The translations under genes were made by a program, and so were the position numbers. This document shows positions 54,731 to 63,660 of a stretch of 64,000 nucleotides of DNA, in pieces. Numbering within the stretch: position 1 is the stretch's first letter; every line of letters begins with the position of its first letter. Under the pieces are notes generated by a model. That model ran no database searches. It was given only the letters and a program-made list of their open reading frames with translations, and had not been told where the DNA came from. Source of the stretch: an uncultured Gammaproteobacteria bacterium (GTDB lineage Bacteria; Pseudomonadota; Gammaproteobacteria; Arenicellales; Poriferihabitantaceae). Location: assembly GCA_937992195.1 (NCBI GenBank), contig CALKKV010000050.1, positions 16,949 through 80,948 on the forward strand. Direction: 5' to 3'.

Positions 54731-54859
54731 TTATTTGAATTTATCTCCTGTAGCTCTGCACAAGTCGGTAAATTTTTCTTCTTCTTTTAACCAAGTTTTT
54801 TCAGCTAACTTGGTAGCTTTGGCTTTTTCTCTCTGGATGAATAGTGTTTTTTCATTCAT
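54731..54859 (-). CDS. Possible 42-aa charged helical small protein
   Basis: The frame reads MNEKTLFIQREKAKATKLAEKTWLKEEEKFTDLCRATGDKFK, split here as MNEKTLFIQREKAKATKLAE and KTWLKEEEKFTDLCRATGDK plus FK. It is strongly charged and amphipathic, as expected for a real helical peptide rather than noise. No ribosome site precedes the ATG. It lies in the 283-base gap between the 99-aa gene and the CNNM gene, on the CNNM strand. Nothing else is seen in that gap. Confidence 0.35.
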   Translation of the reverse strand: MNEKTLFIQREKAKATKLAEKTWLKEEEKFTDLCRATGDKFK

Positions 54860-54986
54860 TCAGTCACATATTTTGAGCGTTACTATCCTACGCGGCAATC
54901 GATTTATGGCATGCAAGATACAAGTTTACTAATGTGTCCGTTCGCCAATATCAGCCCATGACAACGATGAAACTCTAATCCACAGT

Positions 54987-56000
54987 TCAGCTGCGAACAT
55001 CATTATTCTTTTCCGCAAGATCCCGCATATCTGGAACAGGATCGAATTCATCAACGATCTCCCATCCAAGCAAGGTTTCAACTGCATCTTCTAATGTAAT
55101 AACCCCGACAGCTTTATCTTGCTTGTCCAGAACAATAGCCATGTGTCCCTGGTTTTTGGTGAAGTGCTTGATGGCAGCAGGCAGTTTTGTAGAACACGGT
55201 AAGATAATAAGTGGGCGAGAAACACTTACCGCTAGCTGATCGCCCTTATCAGCCAACATTGCATCGTGTAAGTCATCCTTCAACAAATATCGCTGATAAT
55301 TTTTGTCTGATTCAGCATAAATCGGAATTCTGGAGAAAGGAATATTTTGCTCCAGCGTTTCACGAATAGACTGCTTATCGTGAATATAAGAAACTACGCT
55401 TATCGGCGTCATTACTTCGTCAACTTTAACGTCTCGAAATTCTAGCAACGACCGAATATATGCTGTTTCATCAGAAGTGATAGCGCCTTCATTCTCTCCT
55501 AGTTCGGCTATGGCGGCAATTTCATTCCTCATAATCTGCCTTGGTTTCCCGTGCTTCAAGAGATTCCCTACTCGAACTGAGACCCACACTAACGGATAAG
55601 TCAACGTGATCAAGATAGGAAGCGACGTTACAACAAAACCCGCAAGTTTCCTCCAGTAAAGCGCTCCCAGAGTTTTTGGGATAACCTCGCTAAGAATAAG
55701 AATAGCTAAAGTCAGCGCAGCGGAGAACAACCCAATCCATTGACTTCCAAACAGAATTGCCGCTTGCGCTCCCGCTCCAGTAGCGCCGATGGTATGGGAT
55801 ATAGTGTTTAAACTTAGAATCGCGGCTAGTGGTTTGTCCACCTCTTCTTTAAGTTTTGCTAACTTCTGACCTTTTAGTGGCATCTCCTTTAAAGAATTTT
55901 GTACATATGCTGGAGATATACTCAGAAACGCTGACTCCAAAAGAGAACAATAAAATGAAACGACGATCGCTAGCGCGATAAAAACAATAAGTGTTATCAA
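54987..56000 (-). CDS. CNNM/CorC-type transporter with CBS domains (hemolysin-like)
   Basis: The 337-residue product has an N-terminal CNNM domain with about four membrane helices (MITLIVFIALAIVVSFYCSLLESAFLSISPAYVQ, then SEVIPKTLGALYWRKLAG). A cytoplasmic CBS pair follows from about 185 (VDEVMTPISVVSYIHDKQSIRETLEQ, then NQGHMAIVLDKQDKAVGVITLEDAVETLLG). It lacks the C-terminal CorC_HlyC extension of longer members. These proteins handle magnesium or cobalt efflux in some bacteria. The first codon is a TTG at 56000 without a clear ribosome site. Confidence 0.88.
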   Translation of the reverse strand: MITLIVFIALAIVVSFYCSLLESAFLSISPAYVQNSLKEMPLKGQKLAKLKEEVDKPLAAILSLNTISHTIGATGAGAQAAILFGSQWIGLFSAALTLAILILSEVIPKTLGALYWRKLAGFVVTSLPILITLTYPLVWVSVRVGNLLKHGKPRQIMRNEIAAIAELGENEGAITSDETAYIRSLLEFRDVKVDEVMTPISVVSYIHDKQSIRETLEQNIPFSRIPIYAESDKNYQRYLLKDDLHDAMLADKGDQLAVSVSRPLIILPCSTKLPAAIKHFTKNQGHMAIVLDKQDKAVGVITLEDAVETLLGWEIVDEFDPVPDMRDLAEKNNDVRS

Positions 56001-56315
56001 TTTGGATTAGGAAGTTACTTGGTTAAGAGGTTGGGATTTTAAGCATTCACATAACGAACTTAATGTGGGCGTAAATTTTTCTTTTTCTATCAGGTTTAAT
56101 GCCAATACATTCAGTCCGCATAATCTTAACAAAAATAGAACGAAACAACTTACTTTTGGAACCAGCATTAAAACGCTGAACCTAGTTTCGCCCGATAAAA
56201 ACACCTGTTATCAATTTGTTGTCTATTTTGACGCAACACAATCGACGCCACATTGACGCGATGGCGTGAATTAGTTCACAATCATCGATTCACCTAACAT
56301 GAGAGGGAATAAAAG
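56001..56315 (+). promoter_or_regulatory. TRAP operon upstream region (315 bases, non-coding)
   Basis: No gene is supported. The half nearest dctP has a cluster of related TTGACGC/TCGACGC/TTGACGC steps at about 56228-56261, direct repeats that could bind a regulator. The GAGGGA ribosome site of dctP is at 56302-56307. The AT-rich half near the CNNM gene shows no structure. Confidence 0.35.
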
Positions 56316-57308
56316 ATGTTTAAAAAAACACAGCAGATTCTACTGTCCTTGATCATTTTATCTACGTCGTTCGTGGCGAATGCGGCAGACACAACATTGA
56401 GAATCTCGTTGCAACTGCCTTTAAAAAGCCATCTTGGACAAAATCTTCTGCTCTTTAAGGAAGAAGTAGAAAGCGCGTCTTCCAATGCCATAAAGGTTGA
56501 GATCTATGATTCCGCACAGCTTTACAAAGACAAAGAAGTGCCGCAGGCAGTAGGATCTGGTGCAATTGAAATGGGCGTAGCTTCGTTAACGCGATTTGTT
56601 GGCGATATTCCCGCGGTTGATATTTTTTACCAGCCCTTTCTTTTTAACACCGAAGAGAAGGTGCGCAAAGCGACAGCAAAGGGCAGTCCGATTAGAGGCC
56701 CTATCGATGAAGCAATCCTGGATACTGGATCAAAAGTGCTTTGGTGGCAAGCGTATGGTGGAGCGATTATGTTGTCGAAAGGTGATGGCTTAAAAACCCC
56801 TAGCGATATGACGGATAAGAAAGTTCGTGTATTCGGAAAAACGCTTGGAGAATTTGTCGAATCCTTGGGAGGTAGTCCAACGCTAATATCTGGTTCAGAA
56901 CAGTATCTTGCTTACCAGCGCGGTACTGTGGATGTCGGAATGACCGGTGTATCAGGAGTTAAAAGCCGTTCCCTATGGGAAGTCATGGATACAATAACGA
57001 TAACAAATCATGCAGATATTGAGTTCGTTGTTCTAGTGAACGATAAATTCTGGCAAGGTCTTTCTGCTGAGCATCAATCTATTATCGAAGCCGCTGCGGA
57101 AACGGCAGACCTCGCTGTTCGAAATAAAATGGGACAAATCGAAGCAGATGCCTATGCCGCTGCCAAGGAAAAAGGGATGAAGGTTTACCAGCCAACAGAA
57201 GCTGAGATTGAGCAGTGGAAATCTCAATCTGCTTCGGTGCTGGAGAGCTATAAGTCGAGCGCTGGACCACTAGGAGAGCAGTTACTGAAAGCCGCCCAGG
57301 AGCTATAG
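56316..57308 (+). CDS. TRAP transporter substrate-binding protein (DctP family)
   Basis: This 330-residue periplasmic protein has a signal peptide cut after ANA (near residue 23). Family text is RISLQLPLKSHLGQNLLLFKEEVESASSNAIKVEIYDSAQLYKDKEVPQAVGSGAIEMGVAS, then DIFYQPFLFN and KVRVFGKTLGEFVESLGGSPTLISGSEQYLAYQRGTVDVGMTG. The arginine in KVRVFG near residue 170 is the carboxylate-binding residue of DctP proteins, so an organic acid is expected. It is followed by the two permease genes and an isocitrate-lyase-type enzyme, so the cargo may be its substrate. Confidence 0.92.
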   Translation: MFKKTQQILLSLIILSTSFVANAADTTLRISLQLPLKSHLGQNLLLFKEEVESASSNAIKVEIYDSAQLYKDKEVPQAVGSGAIEMGVASLTRFVGDIPAVDIFYQPFLFNTEEKVRKATAKGSPIRGPIDEAILDTGSKVLWWQAYGGAIMLSKGDGLKTPSDMTDKKVRVFGKTLGEFVESLGGSPTLISGSEQYLAYQRGTVDVGMTGVSGVKSRSLWEVMDTITITNHADIEFVVLVNDKFWQGLSAEHQSIIEAAAETADLAVRNKMGQIEADAYAAAKEKGMKVYQPTEAEIEQWKSQSASVLESYKSSAGPLGEQLLKAAQEL

Positions 57309-57330
57309 CGCCGTCATTTGGTGACATACA

Positions 57331-57354
57331 GGGCCGGGGAAATCTGGCCCTTTT
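57331..57354 (+). terminator. Intercistronic hairpin between dctP and dctQ
   Basis: GGGCC (57331-57335) pairs with GGCCC (57346-57350) across a ten-base loop and TTTT follows. It lies just before the dctQ start, and so could limit read-through into the permease genes. Confidence 0.7.
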
Positions 57355-57358
57355 AGCT

Positions 57359-57850
57359 ATGGGATTTCCCTTTAAACAAATCGACCTTCTCAGCGAATGG
57401 CTGGGCATCGCTGCGGCATGGATATACTTTGTAACCGGCATCATAATTGTTTACGAGGTCACTGCTAGATACGTATTTAATGCGCCTACAATATGGGTAC
57501 AAGAGGTATCGCAGTTATTTTTGCTTTGGGCAACTTTCCTTGCGATCAGTCGGGCGTTAAAGCATAACCAGCATATCCGAATCAGTGCGTTCGATCAGAT
57601 GATTGGCGATAGAGCAAAAAAATGGATGCGACTCTTCTCGCTTGTGTTTATCGCTTTGCTCTGTCTACTTGCCGTTATTTATGGTGCCCAGATTTTCTGG
57701 GATTCATTCGAGCGGGGCCGTTCGACCGGGACCATGTTGAATATTCCAAACTGGTGGTCAGAAATAATTATCCCGCTCGGTTTTGGCTTGATGTTCTTAC
57801 AGGCGGTAACCGAAATGGTACGTTTGTTCTCTACCAGAGAGAGTCAGTGA
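57359..57850 (+). CDS. TRAP transporter small permease (DctQ)
   Basis: The 163-residue membrane protein has four helices. Family text is GIIIVYEVTARYVFNAPTIWVQEVSQLFLLWATFLAISRALKHNQHIRI near residue 22. It pairs with the large permease to form the membrane part of the TRAP system. The ATG at 57359 is preceded by the hairpin noted above rather than a ribosome site. Its TGA overlaps the GTG start of dctM. Confidence 0.9.
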   Translation: MGFPFKQIDLLSEWLGIAAAWIYFVTGIIIVYEVTARYVFNAPTIWVQEVSQLFLLWATFLAISRALKHNQHIRISAFDQMIGDRAKKWMRLFSLVFIALLCLLAVIYGAQIFWDSFERGRSTGTMLNIPNWWSEIIIPLGFGLMFLQAVTEMVRLFSTRESQ

Positions 57851-59121
57851 CTACTGTCTTTATACTGTTAGCGCTTTTTGCCTTGCTGGCAGCAGGTGTT
57901 CCCGTCGCATTTGCCCTGGGTGGATTAGGTGCGGCGCTTCTCCTTGTAGGCGGCTTTTCGCCATTAATGGTGCCACAAGGTTTTCTTAGCACTATCGATA
58001 ACTTTGTGTTACTCGCTGTGCCGTTGTTCTTACTCATGTCGAATATTCTGTTGCGAGGCGGAGTAGGACATGATCTATTTGCTGCAGTGCAAGCATGGGT
58101 AGGGCACTTGCCCGGTGGCCTCGCAGTAGCGACGATATTCTCTTGTGGGATTTTTGCAGCTATCTCAGGTAGCTCTGTTGCTACGGCTGCGACCATAGGC
58201 ACAGTTGCGATACCTGAAATGATCAAACATGGTTATCCAAGAAATATGGTTCTTGGGCTACTCGCCGCGGGCGGTACGCTTGGAATACTGATTCCACCAT
58301 CAATCCCGATGATTGTGTACGGATTTATAACTGAAGAGTCTGTCATCCAGTTATTTCTCGCGGGCATTGGCCCTGGTTTTCTACTGATCGCCTTATTTGT
58401 GACTTATGCGATTCTTCATGCTATTTTCTCGAAAGACTATGGCAAACGTGAAAAGGCGAGTTGGAAGGTTCGGCGCAATACTTCTATTCGTGCCCTACCC
58501 TCTATTTTCCTGGCCATTGTTGTAATTACGGGAATCTATTTTGGTGTGTTCACACCAACGGAAGCAGCTGGAGTCGGTTTTATTTGCGCAATCATTATTA
58601 CCACTTTGGTTCTCCGCACGCTGACGATAGAGAAACTAAAACTAGCGGTTGTTGAATCAATGGTAACCACCGCTACGATCTTGCTTATCGTTGCCGGTGC
58701 CAAAGTATTTGGCAAAGCAATCACGCTTTATCGAATTCCACAGGATTTAGCAACATTAATCACCACCACTTTTACCGAGCCATGGGGTTTTATATTGGTG
58801 ATGAGTCTGGTGCTGGTTTTGATGGGATTATTTCTGGAAGCCTTGTCAATGATGTTGATTATGGTTCCCGTATTGGCACCAGCGCTATTACCCATCGGTA
58901 TTGATCCGATCTGGTTTGGCATCTTTTTCGTGATCATGATCGAGTGCGCACTGATTACGCCGCCGATTGGATTAAATCTCTATGTCATTCAATCGGTGGC
59001 AAAGGCACGCATGGGGGAAGTTGCGTCCGGAGTATGGCCGTTTCTCATTATTATGTTGGTGACCGTTTTCATCTGCTATTTATGGCAGGATTTGGTGCTC
59101 TATATTCCCTTTAAATTATAG
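57847..59121 (+). CDS. TRAP transporter large permease (DctM)
   Basis: The 424-residue product has about twelve hydrophobic helices. Family text is FSCGIFAAISGSSVATAATIGTVAIPEMIKHGYPRNMVLGLLAAGGTLGILIPPSIPMIVYGFITEESV near residue 98, and IECALITPPIGLNLYVIQSVAK near 376. The GTG at 57847 overlaps the dctQ stop (GTGA) and gives the usual MTTVFILLALFALLAAGVPVAFALGG start. An open frame to 57622 overlapping dctQ is unlikely to be translated. It forms the sodium-driven channel of the TRAP system. Confidence 0.95.
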   Translation: MTTVFILLALFALLAAGVPVAFALGGLGAALLLVGGFSPLMVPQGFLSTIDNFVLLAVPLFLLMSNILLRGGVGHDLFAAVQAWVGHLPGGLAVATIFSCGIFAAISGSSVATAATIGTVAIPEMIKHGYPRNMVLGLLAAGGTLGILIPPSIPMIVYGFITEESVIQLFLAGIGPGFLLIALFVTYAILHAIFSKDYGKREKASWKVRRNTSIRALPSIFLAIVVITGIYFGVFTPTEAAGVGFICAIIITTLVLRTLTIEKLKLAVVESMVTTATILLIVAGAKVFGKAITLYRIPQDLATLITTTFTEPWGFILVMSLVLVLMGLFLEALSMMLIMVPVLAPALLPIGIDPIWFGIFFVIMIECALITPPIGLNLYVIQSVAKARMGEVASGVWPFLIIMLVTVFICYLWQDLVLYIPFKL

Positions 59122-59130
59122 GTATACGCT

Positions 59131-59982
59131 ATGCCTCAAGCCGAAAAACTGAGAGATCTTTTGGCAGACAATCAATTGCTTGTGATGCCCTGCTGCTATG
59201 ATGGACTCAGTGCCAAAATGATAGAGCAGGCCGGATTCCCACTCACCTTTATGAGCGGCTTCGCGGTGTCTTCTGCGCGACTAGGCCTGCCAGATACTGG
59301 CTTGATTTCTTATGGAGAGATGGTGGATCAAGGTCGTAATATCTGCGCTGCAACCAGTATTCCTGTAATCGGAGATGGCGACACAGGATACGGCAATCCG
59401 GTTAACGTTCGCCGCACCGTACAAGGGTATGCATCAGCGGGATTCGCCGCAGTAATGATTGAGGATCAACTGGCGCCAAAGAAATGTGGTCATACCAAAG
59501 GTAAATCAGTGGTTGGGAAGGACGAGGCAATTCAACGGATCAAGGCTGCAGTGGATGCCAGAAACGAAGGAAGCGATATCTTGATCCTTGCACGAACAGA
59601 TGCGCGTCATGAGCATGGGTTAGATACCGCAATAGAACGCGCACAACTATTTGCTGAACTTGGTGCAGATATCCTGTTCGTTGAGGCACCACATAACGAA
59701 GATGAAATGCGACGTGTCTGTGAGGAAGTACCGGGATATAAGATGGCAAATCTTGTAGAGGGCGGCGCAACACCGATTCTTTCACATGCTCAGCTTCAAG
59801 AGATCGGGTTCTCCATTGCGGCATACCCACTCACGCTCTTAAGTGCGTCGATGCGTGCTATGCAATCGGCATTGGAGATAATGAAACAAGGGAATCATCC
59901 GGAACAGCTACTGGAATTCTCTGATCTACGAGAAATCGTGGGATTTGAAGACTACTACGAACTCGAAGAGCGATATAAATAG
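59131..59982 (+). CDS. Isocitrate lyase / PEP mutase superfamily enzyme
   Basis: This 283-residue TIM-barrel enzyme has the KKCGH signature (PKKCGHTKGKSVV near residue 112) with the catalytic Cys of the lyase branch. The metal-binding text is PVIGDGDTGYGNPVNVRRTVQGYASAGFAAVMIEDQ near 78-110, and LILARTDARHEHGLD is near 152. Members include methylisocitrate lyase, dimethylmalate lyase and oxaloacetate decarboxylase; the exact reaction cannot be chosen. It begins 9 bases after dctM, so it is the fourth gene of the TRAP operon and probably acts on the imported acid or its derivative. Confidence 0.9.
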   Translation: MPQAEKLRDLLADNQLLVMPCCYDGLSAKMIEQAGFPLTFMSGFAVSSARLGLPDTGLISYGEMVDQGRNICAATSIPVIGDGDTGYGNPVNVRRTVQGYASAGFAAVMIEDQLAPKKCGHTKGKSVVGKDEAIQRIKAAVDARNEGSDILILARTDARHEHGLDTAIERAQLFAELGADILFVEAPHNEDEMRRVCEEVPGYKMANLVEGGATPILSHAQLQEIGFSIAAYPLTLLSASMRAMQSALEIMKQGNHPEQLLEFSDLREIVGFEDYYELEERYK

Positions 59983-60787
59983 TTCGCCTCGTTTCCTAAT
60001 ACGGTACAGATGATACTTCTTAAGCAGGTTGCTTGTGTCATGCAAAATAGTCGATTAGATTTTCACTTCGCCGAATTTTATCGGCAATAGAATATGCTCG
60101 AAGGATAAATTAGTCCCGTCATATTTTCAGGGAGCATAAACGGTAACAATATCGAAGGTACCCTTTCTGTCAGCCCCACTTGTACTCTTCTTGGAGTTAC
60201 CTCGGTAGTGAACTTTAGCGGCTCTTTTTCTGCGACTGCAACTTCGGCATCAAGGGCAGCAGTAAATAACGTCTTCAACACCGCAATCCAAAATAGTCTT
60301 TAGCCGCTGGGTTTGCTACCTCAAGCAATTGAAACCAACAAAGCGATTTGAACAGGACTTAAGAGTGAGCGAGTTTCGGCATCCTTATTGCAAACTTAAT
60401 TAAAAGCTTATGCTTGAGAATGCCTGCCAAGCGAACTAAGTAATATTTTGATCGGTTACTTTCAGACCTGCACTTACGTTTCCCAATTGAGCTCTTTATT
60501 GGACCCATGGTATAGAAAAAATTCAACATCCAAATAAGTCAAAGAATTCGCCTGTGAACTGAGTACTAAACGTCTAATCATCTTTCCAATCATATATTTG
60601 GCAGCGCTTTTTCAACGCTTTCTGCGGTTAGTTGGCCCAGAAACAGATTTGTATACCAGTGTTTAAAAATAAAAATTGTTCTGGCACTTAAATGCATAGT
60701 ACATACTCCAGTCAATTGCATATCAAGATTATGGATATTAAAATGTGAAGACGGAGGTGGTAAAAATATAGTTTAGGACTAAGTTAA
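59983..60787. other. 805-base AT-rich stretch: one coding remnant, otherwise no supported gene
   Basis: It holds the remnant described separately at 60109-60303. A short minus-strand frame at 60590-60697 would encode 35 residues ending FLGQLTAESVEKALPNI, which looks like the end of a once-longer protein. The rest shows no ORF or structure. A GGAGGTGG stretch lies near 60753, well upstream of the beta-helix start, and may mark the leader of that gene. Confidence 0.45.
60109..60303 (+). pseudogene. C-terminal remnant of a secreted or lipoprotein-type gene
   Basis: An open stretch of 64 codons without a start codon reads ISPVIFSGSINGNNIEGTL, then SVSPTCTLLGVTSVVNFSGS, then FSATATSASRAAVNNVFNTAIQNSL, and ends with TAG. 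The composition (Ser, Thr, Asn, alternating hydrophobics) is like the end of an exported beta-rich protein. The frame is closed by a stop just before 60109. It looks like a decayed or truncated gene. Confidence 0.45.
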
Positions 60788-62143
60788 ATGAATAACTTTT
60801 TTAATAGAACCACCACAAAAGATTTTTTACAGGTATGTGCTTGCTTACTCATGGGGGCAATTTTTCAATCCGCTTACGGCCAGACCGACTCGGATGATGA
60901 TACCCTTTTGTTGATCTTGCCCGCGATTATTGCTGCGACGAAAGAGCCATCTCCACCGCCTCCTCCCCCAATTCCTGTTCCCGGCCCTGCTCAAAATATT
61001 CCTCCGACGGATCAGTGCGCGTTTACCATTAATGGACCAACACTGTCGGCAAATCGGACATTGGTCAATACGCCCTCAAGATGCGACTACTTTATTCAAA
61101 GACCTGGAAACCCAACTAACTCGCAAGTGCTGCAAATTGATGGCGCGACATTGACTATTCGACCTGGAGTAGTTGTTCGTTTAGCTCGAGGGCTGCGAAT
61201 ACGTGTGCTTCAGGGAGGGGCAATTCGGGCGATTGGGAATCAAAATAATCGCATAAGATTCGAGTCAGCTGGGACCGCAAGGGGAGCTTCTGATGGAATC
61301 TTTTTTGGCAGCGGATCATTGTCCAGCAGGCTCGAGTTCGTTGACTTTGTTAATCTCGGAACTGATTCTCCACTTTCGAACACTGCTGACGCAATTATTG
61401 ATGGCAGTAAATCAGCTGCTGGGGTTTCCGTCAAACACGTATCCTTTAATCGCAGCGGAAACCACGCTGCAGATTTCACTGATCTAAATATCACCGGGTT
61501 TGAGAAAAACGGCTTTTATAATAATAATGGCTATCCAATGGAAATTGGAGCGGATCAACTACACAAACTTGACAAGCCGTCGCGATATCAGCTGGCCTCT
61601 CAACCAAATGCGCTTCCGCGCATATCTGTACACGGTGTATTTGAGCCGGCTAACTCGCAACAGACATGGAAAAACCTGTCTGTTCCTTATCGAGTATTTG
61701 TATCAATTGAAATTGAAGATGGGGGACATATAACGATTGAACCAGGAACACGTTTCGCAATGGATGAAGGCGCGGGTATCGATATTAATCCAGGGGGCAG
61801 TCTACGTGCAGTGGGAACAGCGTCAAATCCAATTCGGTTTTTTGGCTTGCAACAGACTCCTGGATTTTGGGACAACATCCGCTTTACTCTGAATGCTTCG
61901 GACGCCAGAAATCGACTTGAAAATGTGGTGGTTTCACACGGAGGTGGGAATTCTATTTTTGAAGGAGCAATAAACCTGCAAAGAAATTCAAGTGCTGTTG
62001 TAACTAGTAGCGCGATAAGAAATAGCGCAAGCTCTGGCGTGTGTATAGATCCAGGCGCACTAGTGAATGCTACACAGATAAGAACCCAAAACTCCTTCTC
62101 TGGTAATGCTGATGGCAATGTTATCGTGAGCAACGACTGTTGA
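60788..62143 (+). CDS. Secreted beta-helix-like protein with poly-proline linker
   Basis: This 451-residue protein has a signal peptide (cut after AYG, near residue 32), an acidic TDSDDDT segment, and a Pro-rich linker (PSPPPPPPIPVPGPAQNIPP, residues 54-73). The rest consists of short beta-strand turns rich in Gly, Asn and Ile (IDGATLTIRPGVVVRLARGLRIRVLQGGAIRAIGNQNNRIRFESAG), repeated near 313-350 as IEDGGHITIEPGTRFAMDEGAGIDINPGGSLRAVGTASNPIRFFG. This is typical of right-handed parallel beta-helix surface proteins. The second copy of the motif shows internal duplication. Function and substrate are unknown. Confidence 0.8.
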   Translation: MNNFFNRTTTKDFLQVCACLLMGAIFQSAYGQTDSDDDTLLLILPAIIAATKEPSPPPPPPIPVPGPAQNIPPTDQCAFTINGPTLSANRTLVNTPSRCDYFIQRPGNPTNSQVLQIDGATLTIRPGVVVRLARGLRIRVLQGGAIRAIGNQNNRIRFESAGTARGASDGIFFGSGSLSSRLEFVDFVNLGTDSPLSNTADAIIDGSKSAAGVSVKHVSFNRSGNHAADFTDLNITGFEKNGFYNNNGYPMEIGADQLHKLDKPSRYQLASQPNALPRISVHGVFEPANSQQTWKNLSVPYRVFVSIEIEDGGHITIEPGTRFAMDEGAGIDINPGGSLRAVGTASNPIRFFGLQQTPGFWDNIRFTLNASDARNRLENVVVSHGGGNSIFEGAINLQRNSSAVVTSSAIRNSASSGVCIDPGALVNATQIRTQNSFSGNADGNVIVSNDC

Positions 62144-62496
62144 TTATTATCAGTTTAAAGCGCTAATTCGTGAGAACAAACAGTCCAGTTCGAAAAGGTT
62201 TGACGTGCTCCCTATCCAGCAGGAATAACGGTTCGTTGAGATCAGTTCTGGCACGGGAGAATCACCATTTGATATAGCTGCTCCAATAAGAAGCGATGCA
62301 GGACCCAAACCTAAAGCTACTTCATTCCAAAAGCGCACAAATTGAGAGCCAAGGCTCTTTTTATATCAACGTTTGCCAAAAGGATATTTTTTAAACAAAC
62401 CGGTCATGAGCGTAAACCAGTAAACGTCCAATGGACCCTGGCCTGTATTTGATCATGAAAATGGAGGGCTAAAAGTCACCGAACAAATACCATTTT
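62144..62496 (+). other. 353-base gap after the beta-helix gene, with a terminator
   Basis: No gene is supported. A plus-strand frame ending near 62346 (VEISSGTGESPFDIAAPIRS, then DAGPKPKATSFQKRTN) has no clear start and may be a short remnant. The terminator listed at 62345-62363 closes it. Beyond that, to 62496, nothing was seen. Confidence 0.35.
62345..62363 (+). terminator. Intrinsic terminator candidate
   Basis: AGAGC, loop CAAG, GCTCT is followed by TTTTA. The stem is short (five bp). It lies about 200 bases after the beta-helix gene. Confidence 0.55.
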
Positions 62497-63660
62497 TTAA
62501 AGCCGAAAAACACTGTCCTCGAGAATCACCTGCCAATACACTTCTGAGTAAATTCGAATTTCCGTCACGTCAAAGTAATTCGCAAGAAACTTGATTGGAC
62601 CGTGATCATTGAGACTCAGCCGATCCGAATACACTTTTTCATCACCTCGATAGCCTTCGATGATGACGCCTCCTTCTGCCGCATTCGGCCAGGCGACGCC
62701 AATGTAAGTCGAAATAAAATCAAATGGCGTCGATCGGGAAATCGTTGCCGGATGCCCAGAGCTGTTGTAGTTAATATAGTCTCCGGATGTGGTGGCATTG
62801 ACATAACCAGGGCCGTTGTAAAACAGGTTGTGCGTAGCAATCCAGTTATGCCAATCGAGGCCAGAATAATCGCTTGGGATTTTAGTCAACGCTTCAGAAC
62901 GGTTCAGATCATCATAGTTCGCTGTAATCGCTTGCACGTTTTCGATTCTATCTTCAGCACTAAAATAGCTTGCAGACAATCTTGTTGGGAAGAAATCACA
63001 TGGTATTCGGGTTTGTACATTGCTGCCTTGATCAGGGGCAAGCACAAGAGCCGAATACACACTGCAGTCGACCGAAAATTTCCCGTCACTAGAAATTTCT
63101 AATGGGTTCATTTCAACTTCGCCCTTCTTTCCCGTCAAAGCACTCGCTGTTGGGTTTCCTGCAACCGAACCGGATATACTGCTAGCAGGGGCAACTCCCA
63201 GGCCTACTGGAACCGATTCGGCAATAATCCCAGCTGGAGAATGATCGAGAAAGCGAAAAGTCATGCTGGTGCTGTCACTTCCACTGGTGATCGCCCAGCC
63301 TTTAGGTGGAGACGCAACCAACTCATAAGTGCCCTCTTCTACAATCGAGCCATGCTCCGCGCTACGAGACATTCGGAAGTTTGCAAAACCGTTGACGTTT
63401 GAGCGACTACTGACGATCCGCTCTCCGTTTCTCAGCAAATTCACTTGGAGTCCGGCGTAAGGGCGATCGTTGGCATTGTAGATACCGTCTCTATTACTGT
63501 CTCGATAGACGAACCAGGAAATATTGAGCTTTTTCCTCGCGGTTTGCGGCGCTTCTTTTTCGGCCGAAGGCTTCAATAGCTGGACCAACATCAGCGCGGC
63601 AAGGCAGATCAGACAGAAACACACAAACCATGTGATGCGATTTTTAGTATTAATTATCAC
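62497..63660 (-). CDS. Membrane-anchored protein with SdrD B-like domain
   Basis: The 387-residue product has an N-terminal hydrophobic helix (ITWFVCFCLICLAALMLVQLL, residues 8-28) that looks like an uncleaved anchor. Next is a domain reading ISWFVYRDSNRDGIYNANDRPYAGLQVNLLRNGERIVSSRSNVNGFANFRM (residues 47-97), where DSNRDGIYN and the following Gly/Asn pattern match the calcium-binding SdrD B-like fold. The remaining 250 residues are beta-rich and unknown. The start is GTG at 63660 without a ribosome site. It could be a surface protein. Confidence 0.7.
   Translation of the reverse strand: MIINTKNRITWFVCFCLICLAALMLVQLLKPSAEKEAPQTARKKLNISWFVYRDSNRDGIYNANDRPYAGLQVNLLRNGERIVSSRSNVNGFANFRMSRSAEHGSIVEEGTYELVASPPKGWAITSGSDSTSMTFRFLDHSPAGIIAESVPVGLGVAPASSISGSVAGNPTASALTGKKGEVEMNPLEISSDGKFSVDCSVYSALVLAPDQGSNVQTRIPCDFFPTRLSASYFSAEDRIENVQAITANYDDLNRSEALTKIPSDYSGLDWHNWIATHNLFYNGPGYVNATTSGDYINYNSSGHPATISRSTPFDFISTYIGVAWPNAAEGGVIIEGYRGDEKVYSDRLSLNDHGPIKFLANYFDVTEIRIYSEVYWQVILEDSVFRL

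Noticed and set aside
57622..59121. dctM start at 57622
   Set aside because: That frame overlaps dctQ by over 200 bases and lacks family similarity there. The GTG at 57847 gives the proper start and a coupled overlap.
60078..60281. 67-aa minus-strand frame
   Set aside because: It is opposite the plus-strand remnant, which has the more protein-like composition.
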